From an uncultured Atopobium sp. (GTDB taxonomy: Bacteria > Actinomycetota > Coriobacteriia > Coriobacteriales > Atopobiaceae): a stretch of DNA of 34,351 nucleotides. Location of the stretch: the NCBI GenBank assembly GCA_946997485.1, contig CAMPVF010000015.1, positions 1 through 34,351 of the forward strand. The letters run 5' to 3'. Positions within the stretch are counted from its first letter, which is position 1; each line of letters starts with the position of its first letter. The notes beneath the pieces were generated by a model. The model searched no databases, was not told the origin of the DNA, and saw only the letters and a list, made by a program, of their open reading frames with translations. Positions 16,224-23,672 of the stretch are shown in pieces. Position numbers and translations under genes: made by a program.

Positions 16224-17159
16224 TTACACCTTAAGGTAGCGACGCATAGCAATCAGCGAACCAAAGATACCAATAAAAAGACCAATACCGGTAAGCGATG
16301 CGTAAATGCTCAGCAGCTCATTGAGGCTAATTTGGAAGGTAAGAAACTGCAGGCTGGCCTGAAGTTTTGGAATAATGAGCGTCATGCCCACTTGCAGCAC
16401 GCCAATAGCACACAGCGAACCGATAAGAGCCTCAAGCACACCCTCCATCAAAAATGGCCCGCGGATAAAGCCGTTTGACGCACCTACCAGGCGCATGATG
16501 GCAATTTCGCGACGACGCGCCGAAATAGCCAGGCGAATGGTGTTATTAATAAAGATGAATGCAATAAACGCAAGGAGCACAATAAGTGCCACAGCACCCA
16601 CACGCAGGTAGTTTGTAACGCTGAACAGACGCTCAACCGTTTCGCGACCATACTGAACAGACGACTCAATTTTATCGGGGTCGTCGGCAACACGCTTAAA
16701 TGTAGGCTCATGGATAATTTGCTGTGCCACATCTTCTACGTGCTGAGGGTCGGTAAGGTTGATAACAAGCGACGCGGGCACAGGATTTTCGCCATCAAGT
16801 GCCGCAACGGCATCGGCAGCGTTTCTGTTGCTCATCGTTTGCTTGTACTCGTTAAGAGCCTCGTCTTTGCTTTTATAGGTAACCGACTTTACGTGATCCC
16901 ACGAGGAAATTTTGTTTTTGAGCTCGGTTACGTCGCTATCAGCAGCGTTGTCCGACAAAAACGCCTGGATGGTTACCTGGTTTTCTACCGAACCTACCAT
17001 ATTAGAAACAAAGATAGATGCAATGGTAAACATACCCATTACAAACAGCGACAAGAAAATGGTAATAATTGCACCCAACACGGTAGACCAATTGCGCTTA
17101 AAGTGACGTCCGGCTTCGCGCAGAGAATATCCAACATTAGAGAGCACCATAATACCCAT
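16224..17159 (-). CDS. ftsX: Cell division ABC transporter permease-like subunit FtsX
   Basis: Membrane partner of FtsE; the complex activates peptidoglycan hydrolases at the septum. About 311 residues: a cytoplasmic N-terminus (S-L-R-E-A-G-R-H-F-K-R-N-W), TM1, a large extracellular domain (about residues 55-180), then three more membrane helices and R-R-R-E-I-A-I-M-R-L-V-G-A-S, the cytoplasmic coupling motif of the family. The start may be the ATG at 17159 (site GGAGG only 2 nt away) or at 17150 (11 nt away); both overlap the ftsE end. The open frame upstream of this belongs to ftsE in another frame. Confidence 0.93.
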   Translation of the reverse strand: MGIMVLSNVGYSLREAGRHFKRNWSTVLGAIITIFLSLFVMGMFTIASIFVSNMVGSVENQVTIQAFLSDNAADSDVTELKNKISSWDHVKSVTYKSKDEALNEYKQTMSNRNAADAVAALDGENPVPASLVINLTDPQHVEDVAQQIIHEPTFKRVADDPDKIESSVQYGRETVERLFSVTNYLRVGAVALIVLLAFIAFIFINNTIRLAISARRREIAIMRLVGASNGFIRGPFLMEGVLEALIGSLCAIGVLQVGMTLIIPKLQASLQFLTFQISLNELLSIYASLTGIGLFIGIFGSLIAMRRYLKV

Positions 17160-18426
17160 AGCCTCCCTTCTCCTGGTCGCGCACAATGCTACCCGCTTCA
17201 AGCGCGATAACGCGTTTGCGCATGGAGTCAACCATTTCGCGGTCGTGCGTTGCCATAACAATGGTGGTACCAGCACGGTTAATGTAGTCGAGTAACTTCA
17301 TAATACCCAGTGAAATAGCAGGGTCGAGGTTACCCGTTGGCTCGTCGCACACCAACAAAGGCGGGCGATTTACCATGGCGCGGGCAACGGAAACACGCTG
17401 CTGCTCACCACCCGAAAGCTGATCGGGGTAATGCGACATTTTTTCGGCAAGACCAACAAGGCGAAGCACCTCAGGTACCTGCGCTTTTATAACCGAGCGC
17501 GGCTTGCCAATACATTCGAGCGCAAAGGCAACATTTTCGTACACCGTTTTATCGGGCAAAAGTTTAAAGTCTTGATACACAGTACCAATTTGACGACGCA
17601 AATACGGAATTTTCCAGTTGCGCATAACCGTTAAATCTTGACCCGCTACAAACACCTTGCCGTGGGTTGCTTTGAGCTCGCGCGTAAGCAGCTTAAGGAA
17701 GGTAGATTTACCCGAACCCGAGTGACCAACCACAAAGGCAAACTCGCCCGGGTAAATGTCGAGCGATACATGGTTAAGCGCCGGCGTGTTGGGCTGAGCT
17801 GGGTAAATGAGCGTCACATCGCGAAGGGAAATAGTTGGCTTGCCGCTGCGTACCACGGTTTGCGTGTTTTCTTCGGCAAGTTTTGCGTAGCCTTGTGCGA
17901 TTTGCGACGTTTCTGATTGTACGGACTGCTCGGGTTGCTGCGCGGGTTGCTGCGCTGCGGGTACAGTTGGTGCAGCTTGAGGTGCTGCTACCGGCGTAGA
18001 TGCTACCGGCGCAGGTACTGTCTTGTCATCATACGCATCATCAGTTACAACAGATGCAGCCGCGCGATTTGCCGCGTCGCTTTCGCGCGCGGTAACCACG
18101 TGCACGGCTTCGGCATTGGCATACACGTCTTGTGCATCAGCAGCTCCATTGTGCTGCGCAGGTGCTTCATCCTGCATCGCTGCTGGTTGCGGCGCTGCTG
18201 GTGCAGGCGCAGCTGGCGCTGCTGGTGCCACGGGCGCCGGGGCAGCTGGCGCTGCATCTACAGGTGCAGGCGCTGCAGGTGCTAAAACATCTGCCGGTGC
18301 TGATGGTATTGAATCCGCTACAGTTGTACTACTATCATTGGAGGATGTATCGGCCATATCTTCGGCAGACGCATCATAAGAGCGCGTATCTGTATCGGCA
18401 GTACTACTACGAAAGTGGTTTGCCAC
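17137..18426 (-). CDS. ftsE: Cell division ATP-binding protein FtsE with a long Ala/Pro-rich N-terminal extension
   Basis: 429 residues against the usual 220-230. The C-terminal ABC domain (from about residue 198) is complete: Walker A G-H-S-G-S-G-K-S-T (234-242), signature L-S-G-G-E (337-341), Walker B L-L-V-C-D-E (357-362) and H-loop T-H-D. The first 195 residues are low-complexity: Ser/Thr/Asp-rich, then runs of Ala-Pro (about 45-85 and 135-165) and Gln-Pro. I start at GTG 18426, with AAGGAG 6 nt upstream; the ATG at 18468 overlaps the -10 of the predicted promoter. It overlaps ftsX by about 23 nt. The extension is in frame with no frameshift. Confidence 0.93.
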   Translation of the reverse strand: MANHFRSSTADTDTRSYDASAEDMADTSSNDSSTTVADSIPSAPADVLAPAAPAPVDAAPAAPAPVAPAAPAAPAPAAPQPAAMQDEAPAQHNGAADAQDVYANAEAVHVVTARESDAANRAAASVVTDDAYDDKTVPAPVASTPVAAPQAAPTVPAAQQPAQQPEQSVQSETSQIAQGYAKLAEENTQTVVRSGKPTISLRDVTLIYPAQPNTPALNHVSLDIYPGEFAFVVGHSGSGKSTFLKLLTRELKATHGKVFVAGQDLTVMRNWKIPYLRRQIGTVYQDFKLLPDKTVYENVAFALECIGKPRSVIKAQVPEVLRLVGLAEKMSHYPDQLSGGEQQRVSVARAMVNRPPLLVCDEPTGNLDPAISLGIMKLLDYINRAGTTIVMATHDREMVDSMRKRVIALEAGSIVRDQEKGGYGYYGAL

Positions 18427-18466
18427 AAATAGCTCCTTTTCTTGTTCGACATAACTAGGTCGTTTC

Positions 18467-18494
18467 ATTTTACCAAATAAACACAGCAGGTAAA
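18467..18494 (-). promoter_or_regulatory. Probable ftsEX promoter
   Basis: TTTACC (18489-18494), a 16-nt spacer and TAAAAT (18467-18472) on the minus strand. The predicted start near 18460 lies after the MKR... ATG (18468-18466) and before the GTG at 18426, which supports the GTG start. Confidence 0.45.
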
Positions 18495-18553
18495 GGCTAC
18501 AGGCGCGTATGTGCGTAGTTTATAGAGGAGCCGTGGCGTGTGCGCAAAGCGCG

Positions 18554-19384
18554 TTATCGGTGTAGGTACCGTGCAAGAAACTCCTGCGTACGCTGGTGCT
18601 TTGGGTGGTCGATAAGATCGTGTGCCGAACCCTCTTCCAAAATAATGCCTTCATTCATAAAACACACACGGCTGCACGCGTCTTTTGCAAAACCAATTTC
18701 GTGCGTTACTACCATCATGGTAAGCCCCTGTTTTTGCAGCTTGCGCATCGTATCCAGCACACCGTCCACCATTTCGGGGTCAAGCGCGCTGGTAGGCTCA
18801 TCAAACAGCAAAATCTCAGGTTTCATTGCCAACGCACGCGCAATTGCCACACGCTGCTTTTGGCCACCCGACAAGCTTTTTGGCTTTGCGTGCAAAAAAT
18901 CACCCAGGCCAACGTTGTCTAGCTGCTCCACTGCCTGCGCCTTTGCCGTTTTTTTATCCACGCCAAGCACTTTTATTTGACCAAGCATGCAATTTTCGAG
19001 CACATCGAGGTTTTCAAACAGATTAAACTGCTGAAACACCATGCCAACTTTTGCGCGGTAGGCACTCACGTTAAAATCGGGGTCGAGAATGTCCTTCTCA
19101 TGCCACAAAATACTGCCCGATGATGGACGCTCAAGCAAGTTTAAGCACCGTAAAAATGTAGATTTGCCCGAGCCGCTGCTACCTAAAATGCCTACAAGCT
19201 CGCCTTCTTGCAGGCGAAACGTAATGTCACGCAACACAACGTGGTCGCCAAACGATTTTTGCAAATGATTAACCGTAAGAAAGGGCTGCGACTCATGTTT
19301 TGCAGTTTGGTGCGCGGGTGCTGGTGCGGGCGCAGACTGCGCAGCCTGAACAGATTGCTCGGTATGTTCGCTGGTAGATGCCAT
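18554..19384 (-). CDS. Amino acid ABC transporter ATPase, probably for lysine
   Basis: 276 residues. Polar-amino-acid (GlnQ/HisP-type) ATPase: Walker A G-S-S-G-S-G-K-S-T (68-76), Q-loop F-Q-Q-F-N-L-F, signature L-S-G-G-Q (171-175), Walker B I-L-L-F-D-E (191-196) and switch V-T-H-E. Residues 1-33 are a Ser/Ala/Pro/His-rich tail absent from most homologues. The start is not certain: the ATG at 19384 and one at 19396 both lack a strong site. It is 74 nt after the fused binding-protein/permease gene, in the same transcript. Lysine is inferred from the riboswitch upstream, not from this sequence. Confidence 0.88.
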   Translation of the reverse strand: MASTSEHTEQSVQAAQSAPAPAPAHQTAKHESQPFLTVNHLQKSFGDHVVLRDITFRLQEGELVGILGSSGSGKSTFLRCLNLLERPSSGSILWHEKDILDPDFNVSAYRAKVGMVFQQFNLFENLDVLENCMLGQIKVLGVDKKTAKAQAVEQLDNVGLGDFLHAKPKSLSGGQKQRVAIARALAMKPEILLFDEPTSALDPEMVDGVLDTMRKLQKQGLTMMVVTHEIGFAKDACSRVCFMNEGIILEEGSAHDLIDHPKHQRTQEFLARYLHR

Positions 19385-19458
19385 AATGATTTCCATTCTT
19401 CTCAAAAGTAGTAGAACACAAGAGTTAAGCAAGCGCTAAACAAGCGCCAAACGTACTA

Positions 19459-21150
19459 TTACTCGTTTTCGCTTGCCAAACTGGGGTTTATGCCTAGCAC
19501 GTGACGCTCAATTTGTGTAAGCATGATGCCTGCCGCAAACGTAAGGATAAAGTAAATTACGCTGGTAATGAGGTATGTTTGAAACGTTTGGTAGGTTGTG
19601 CCTGCAATCGACTTGGTAACAAAGAACAGCTCAGATACCGCAATTACATTAAGTACCGAGGTATCCTTGATATTCATGTTGAGCTCGTTTCCAACCGAGG
19701 GCAAAATGCTCACGATTGCTTGCGGCAAAATGATGTGCACCATCGTGTCCCAGTGACCAAGACCAAGCGCTTTTGCACCCTCAAGCTGGCCAGCGCTTAC
19801 GCCCAAAATACCGCCGCGCACCGTTTCGGACAAATAGGCGCCCGAATTAATCGACACAATAAGAAAAGCCGAGGTTAATGGCGATAAATCGATACCAAAA
19901 AAGAGCTTTGAGCCATAGAAAATAAGCATGGCCTGAACCATCATTGGTGTGCCTCTAAATATTTCGATATACACTTTTATGATAATATCGAGCGTTTTAT
20001 ACAACGCATACGCCGCGCGATGATGGCGCGCAACGTGAAGCGACTGGAAAATTGCAATAAGAAGGCCAATAAGAAAACCAATACCGGTAGAGATAAACGA
20101 AATGATAACGGTAAACAGCGTACCCATTAAAAATTGCTTGTAGTACGTACACCAAATGGTTGCTACCTGCGAAAAGAAGTTGGTGTCGTCCTCGCGCTTG
20201 TTTAAATCAACCATGTGCTGCATAAGCGTGCTTTGCGCGCGGGCATCAAAGCCCTGAAGCGCCGCGTTTACATAGGGCACCAGGCGTGAACCCTTGCGCA
20301 AACCAACGGCCGCCGACGTTTCTACGCCGCCGGTATCAAAGCCCTTGCCGTCCTCAAAACTTACCATCGCAAGCTGCGGATTTGATGCAATGGCCGCCAT
20401 CGCGCCCGGGCGCTCCGACACGTATGCATCAATTTTGTCGCTGAGCAAAGACGAAATCATCGTGGGAAAATCGCTGAGCGCCGGCTGCTTATCAACCTTG
20501 TTAATTTGGCTTATGAGCGTGTATTGAATGGTGTTAAGCTGGCTGGTAACACGTGCGCCCGCAAAGTCGTCCAGCGCATGTGCCTGGGCAAACGGGCCGT
20601 TTTTCTTTACTACCATCACCATATCCGAAAAATAATACGGGTCGCTAAAATCTATTTGCTCGCGCCGCTCGTTGGTTGGGGTCATGCCAGCAACAATCGC
20701 GTCGATTTTACCCGATTGCAGCGCAACCGAAAGGCCGTCCCACTCCATTTTTATAATTTCGAGCTTAAGTCCTAAGGCATCTGCCAGGTGTTTTGCAACC
20801 TGCACGTCGTAGCCGTTGGCATATTCATCATGTGTATTAGCAATAGGATACGCGTCATTTGCATCGGTGGTTTGCGACCAGTTGTATGGCGCATAGTTGG
20901 CCTCCATGCCAACACGCAAAACACCTGGGGTTTCGAGCTCCGTTTGCATAAGCTCTTGAGGGACGTTTTGTTTTTGAAACGGCTCAGTCGCATGGGCTTG
21001 AGGCGCGCGCACACAAAGCGCAAGCACCATGCCCCACACACACGCAAGCACGCGGTATGCAGCGTGCCACTTCGCGCGGGAATTAGTTACAGCCTGATGA
21101 TTGTTTACAAAAAGCAGTCGAAAACCGCTCGTAAACGAAAACTCACACAT
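19459..21150 (-). CDS. Fused substrate-binding protein / permease of an amino acid ABC importer, probably lysine
   Basis: 563 residues combining two usually separate proteins. A long basic N-terminus and one hydrophobic helix (about 32-50) form a signal or anchor ending near A-Q-A-H-A. Residues about 75-310 are a family 3 solute-binding domain (V-L-R-V-G-M-E-A-N-Y-A-P-Y; G-K-I-D-A-I-V-A-G-M-T-x-T-x-E-R). Residues about 335-555 are a HisM-type permease with the EAA loop around S-G-A-Y-L-S-E-T-V-R-G-G-I and E-G-A-K-A-L-G-L. Two adjacent ATGs follow AAAGGAGG; I use the one at 21150 (6-nt spacer), the other being 21153. A lysine riboswitch lies upstream, so lysine is the likely substrate. Confidence 0.93.
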   Translation of the reverse strand: MCEFSFTSGFRLLFVNNHQAVTNSRAKWHAAYRVLACVWGMVLALCVRAPQAHATEPFQKQNVPQELMQTELETPGVLRVGMEANYAPYNWSQTTDANDAYPIANTHDEYANGYDVQVAKHLADALGLKLEIIKMEWDGLSVALQSGKIDAIVAGMTPTNERREQIDFSDPYYFSDMVMVVKKNGPFAQAHALDDFAGARVTSQLNTIQYTLISQINKVDKQPALSDFPTMISSLLSDKIDAYVSERPGAMAAIASNPQLAMVSFEDGKGFDTGGVETSAAVGLRKGSRLVPYVNAALQGFDARAQSTLMQHMVDLNKREDDTNFFSQVATIWCTYYKQFLMGTLFTVIISFISTGIGFLIGLLIAIFQSLHVARHHRAAYALYKTLDIIIKVYIEIFRGTPMMVQAMLIFYGSKLFFGIDLSPLTSAFLIVSINSGAYLSETVRGGILGVSAGQLEGAKALGLGHWDTMVHIILPQAIVSILPSVGNELNMNIKDTSVLNVIAVSELFFVTKSIAGTTYQTFQTYLITSVIYFILTFAAGIMLTQIERHVLGINPSLASENE

Positions 21151-21154
21151 CATA

Positions 21155-21200
21155 TGCCTCCTTTAGCAAAATGCTATACATAATGATGTAAGATAAGGCA
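21155..21200 (-). promoter_or_regulatory. Candidate Shine-Dalgarno-sequestering helix of the lysine importer mRNA
   Basis: On the minus strand TGCCT (21200-21196) can pair with AGGCA (21159-21155), which includes the 3' part of the AAAGGAGG site. The short hairpin TAGCA-TTT-TGCTA lies inside. This could be the switching element of the riboswitch. No folding was computed. Confidence 0.4.
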
Positions 21201-21242
21201 GCATTGGTGCTATGACCACCGCGCGCAACCTAACTAGAACCC

Positions 21243-21269
21243 CGTGTGCGCATATTACCTGCGCACACG
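21243..21269. repeat. Strong 10-bp hairpin in the lysine-importer leader
   Basis: CGTGTGCGCA (21243-21252) and TGCGCACACG (21260-21269) are perfect inverted copies around a 7-nt loop. No U-run follows on either strand, so it is not an intrinsic terminator as it stands. It lies between the aptamer and the start codon. Confidence 0.6.
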
Positions 21270-21314
21270 CATGCCCGTGTATGTGTTAGATGATTGCTGT
21301 GGTGAAAAATAATC

Positions 21315-21462
21315 GATAGCGCTCCACACCTGTGACAGTCATGCGCCTCTTAAACGCATGCCCAAGACCCCCGTATGCTGCGAGAATCTTTCGGCGCTTA
21401 TCCCTTTCCCTTTTTTCATCGCTGCCGCTCCAAAAGGTACTCTTAATAAGCGCTCCTCTATC
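21315..21462 (-). ncRNA. Lysine riboswitch (L box)
   Basis: Minus-strand RNA with the conserved L-box blocks in order: GAUAGAGG with GCGC at the 5' end, AAGAGUA, CUUUUGGAG, GAUGAAAAAAGG then GAAAGGG, GCGCCGAAAGA, a variable arm, UGGGCAUGCG, GACUGUCAC and the closing GUGGAGCGCUAUC. The outer GAUAG/CUAUC helix P1 closes the five-way junction. Compared with the Bacillus lysC leader the arms are shorter (about 148 nt against about 170). It is in the sense orientation about 160 nt before the fused binding-protein/permease gene. When lysine is bound, expression of the importer should fall. Confidence 0.93.
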
Positions 21463-21475
21463 CTACTAATTGCAT

Positions 21476-21481
21476 ATTTTA
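21476..21481 (-). promoter_or_regulatory. Possible -10 element of the riboswitch transcript
   Basis: TAAAAT on the minus strand, placed so that transcription would begin near 21469, just before the first aptamer base at 21462. No matching -35 is visible, so an activator may be needed. Confidence 0.35.
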
Positions 21482-21596
21482 ATCATTGCTGCAAAAAATG
21501 GTACGCAAAACCCTAATTTTTTTCGATATGGTTACATGTAATTACCACGTAAAGCGCCATATGTGATACAGGTGCACAGGGCGTGTATTCGTTTGG

Positions 21597-21659
21597 TTAA
21601 CCAGTGTTTGTCATTTATATGCATTTAACTGCATGTTAAGTTAACCAATGGTTATCATT
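21597..21659. promoter_or_regulatory. Pair of 19-bp operator-like direct repeats
   Basis: TTAACCAGTGTTTGTCATT (21597-21615) and TTAACCAATGGTTATCATT (21641-21659) match at 16 of 19 positions, with starts 44 bp apart, about four helical turns. The cores TGGTTAACCA and TAACCA-A-TGGTTA are themselves palindromic. They lie upstream of the riboswitch promoter region, so a dimeric regulator of the importer is possible. Confidence 0.45.
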
Positions 21660-21843
21660 GTTGTCTATCTTCGTACACATACACAGGTAGCAGCCGATAA
21701 AAACCTGCACACCACAGCTCCATAAACTGGTACCTACCACACGTACAATTATGGACGCTTTGTGGAGCAGTAACGCGCGTGGTGCAACGCGTGCGATGCA
21801 GCGCAACGCAGCGCGACTCCGGCACAACTTCCGCTGTACGCAC
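21660..21843. other. Spacer between the fsa terminator and the operator-like repeats
   Basis: About 185 bases without a supported gene. Short open frames on both strands have no ribosome binding site or family resemblance. Nothing else recognised. Confidence 0.3.
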
Positions 21844-21875
21844 AAAAAAGCCGGCAGCGACACATCGCTACCGGC
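21844..21875 (-). terminator. Rho-independent terminator of the fsa-like gene
   Basis: GCCGGCAGCGA (21850-21860), loop CACA, TCGCTACCGGC (21865-21875): an 11-bp stem with one mismatch and six T on the minus strand, 39 nt after the stop codon. Confidence 0.9.
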
Positions 21876-21914
21876 ATACGTATACCAGGGATTATCCCCG
21901 TATGTTCAACCAGC

Positions 21915-22601
21915 CTATTTTGCGTTGGTAACTTTTTCCCAGTCTTTCGCAAAGCTCGCAAGACCCTCATTAGTAAGCGGGTGATGCAAACATTTTTTGA
22001 GCGCCGCAAATGGAATGGTTGCAATGTCGGCACCCATAAGCGCAGCTTGAGCCACATGATTGGGCGTACGCACCGATGCAGTAATAATTTCGGGGCCGCC
22101 TTCAGCATCCCAATAGCCATAGTCATAATTTGCAACAGCATTAACAACGTTTTCGAGCTGCTCCAAACCGTCTTCCGCAATGTCATCAAAACGACCAACG
22201 AACGGCGAGATATAACGCGCGCCCGCGCGTGCTGCAAGGAGCGCCTGAGGAATGCTAAACACGAGCGTCATGTTCACGCGGACGCCTTCGCTCGCAAGCA
22301 CATGGGTTGCAGGCAGCGAAGCTTCACAGATGGGGAGTTTTACCACGATATTTGGCGCCAGCGCAGACAAACGACGACCATCGGCAATCATGTCCTCAGT
22401 TGTGGTTGCGCACGATTCCGCAGATACCGGCACGTGTTCACCCACAATCTTGCAAATTTTTACCATATGGTCTTCAAAATCTGCAAGGCTGCCGCCCGTG
22501 CGTGAATAGAGCGTTGGATTGGTAGTTACACCGTCCAAAATACCCCAGCTCGCAGCGGTGCGAATTTCGTCGAGGTCTGCAGTATCAATAAAAAACTTCA
22601 T
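21915..22601 (-). CDS. Fructose-6-phosphate aldolase / transaldolase-like (TalC group)
   Basis: 228 residues, a class I aldolase of the small transaldolase group. M-K-F-F-I-D-T-A at the start, G-V-T-T-N-P-T (24-30), the Schiff-base lysine Lys88 in V-V-K-L-P-I, then R-V-N-M-T-L-V-F-S and S-P-F-V-G-R-F-D-D. The A-S-V-R-T and P-F-x-x-L motifs at the C-terminus also fit. True substrate (fructose-6-phosphate cleavage or transaldol transfer) cannot be settled by eye. AAAGGGGG precedes the ATG at 22601; the 45-codon upstream open frame reads through a tandem repeat and is not protein. It ends in its own terminator, so it is monocistronic. Confidence 0.92.
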   Translation of the reverse strand: MKFFIDTADLDEIRTAASWGILDGVTTNPTLYSRTGGSLADFEDHMVKICKIVGEHVPVSAESCATTTEDMIADGRRLSALAPNIVVKLPICEASLPATHVLASEGVRVNMTLVFSIPQALLAARAGARYISPFVGRFDDIAEDGLEQLENVVNAVANYDYGYWDAEGGPEIITASVRTPNHVAQAALMGADIATIPFAALKKCLHHPLTNEGLASFAKDWEKVTNAK

Positions 22602-22690
22602 GATTGCCCCCTTTGCGTTAAGGTTTTGTACTATTGTACGCGTAAAATTGCGCATACATGAGAACGCTATAGTCGAATGCCCGCTGCGTG

Positions 22691-22732
22691 CGCGCTTGTG
22701 GACGCGCTTGTGGACGTGCTTGTGGGCGTGCT
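22691..22732. repeat. Tandem 12-bp repeats upstream of the fsa-like gene
   Basis: CGCGCTTGTGGA (22691-22702) is repeated exactly at 22703-22714, with changes at 22715-22726 and in part to 22732. It lies between yitT and the fsa-like gene, outside any gene. Confidence 0.65.
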
Positions 22733-22787
22733 CCATTGCAGGTGCGCTGTGGACGCACGGACCGCGTTATGTACCTGCGCTTCCTTG

Positions 22788-23672
22788 TTACGATGAGCTA
22801 ATGGTGCCAAAGCCCTCGCCAAACGCTTCGTGCACCTCAGAAACAATCACAATAGCTTCCGGGTCCAGCTCTGCAACAATAGCTTTAAGTCGCAGCGATT
22901 CCGATCTTCCCAATACGCACATAAGCACAGGCTTGTTGTTGCCGCTCCAAACGCCGCGCGCTTGCAGCTCCGTACACCCTCTACCAAGCTTGTATAAAAT
23001 TTCATTTGCAATCTGTGCATGCTTGGTCGAAATAATATATGCAACACGCGACGTGTTTAACCCGTCAACCACAGCATCGATAACTTTGCCCGAAATATAC
23101 ATAGCAATAGCAGCATACAAGGCGTTTCTCAGCGAAAACACCGGGATCGAAGCCGCAACAATCAAGCCGTCGACGATAATGGTAAGCGTGCCCAACGGAA
23201 GAGCCGTTTTACGGGCAATGAGCTGGCAGATAATATCGGTGCCGCCCGTATTTCCCCCCGATCGAAACACAATACCAATACCAACGCCCACAATAATACC
23301 GCCCCAGATAGTTGCTAGCAGCAGTTCGTTTTGAGCGGGTTGTGGCACAAGTGGAGCAAAAAGGTCGGTAAAGAAACCCGATACCAAAATGCCAAATATG
23401 CTGCGCGCAACATACGTCCAGTCGTGCATGGTGAGCACAACAAAGGTGAGCAGCGCAACATTCATAAGAATGGTAAGAAAACCAACGGGAATAGGAATGC
23501 CAAATTCGCTACCTACTGCCGATATAATGGTTGATAAACCCGTAAGACCGCCGGCAGCAAGCCCGTTCGGAATTTCAAACGCGTCAACACCAAACGCATA
23601 GATGGCTGAGCCAAGCGTAACCAAAAATCCCTCGTTGAGTACGCGGCGCCAAGAAATGTCTTTGAGTATCAT
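22788..23672 (-). CDS. YitT family membrane protein (DUF161 with DUF2179)
   Basis: 294 residues. Five or six hydrophobic helices in the first 190 residues, starting with G-S-A-I-Y-A-F-G-V-D-A-F-E-I-P-N-G-L-A-A-G-G-L-T-G and containing R-S-G-G-N-T-G-G-T-D-I-I, both hallmarks of YitT proteins. The last 90 residues form the soluble DUF2179 domain (T-S-R-V-A-Y-I-I-S-T; G-R-G-C-T-E-L-Q-A-R-G-V-W-S-G). Function unknown in the family. Its ATG directly abuts the prfB stop codon, with AAGG inside the prfB end, so it is translated from the secA-prfB transcript. Confidence 0.93.
   Translation of the reverse strand: MILKDISWRRVLNEGFLVTLGSAIYAFGVDAFEIPNGLAAGGLTGLSTIISAVGSEFGIPIPVGFLTILMNVALLTFVVLTMHDWTYVARSIFGILVSGFFTDLFAPLVPQPAQNELLLATIWGGIIVGVGIGIVFRSGGNTGGTDIICQLIARKTALPLGTLTIIVDGLIVAASIPVFSLRNALYAAIAMYISGKVIDAVVDGLNTSRVAYIISTKHAQIANEILYKLGRGCTELQARGVWSGNNKPVLMCVLGRSESLRLKAIVAELDPEAIVIVSEVHEAFGEGFGTISSS

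Noticed and set aside
18023..18379. Plus-strand Ala/Gly/Ser-rich ORFs opposite ftsE
   Set aside because: Shadows of the low-complexity FtsE extension; no start signal and no homology expected.
22602..22736. 45-residue His/Lys-rich N-terminal extension of the fsa-like protein
   Set aside because: It arises from reading a 12-bp tandem repeat; a strong ribosome binding site and the family start are at 22601.
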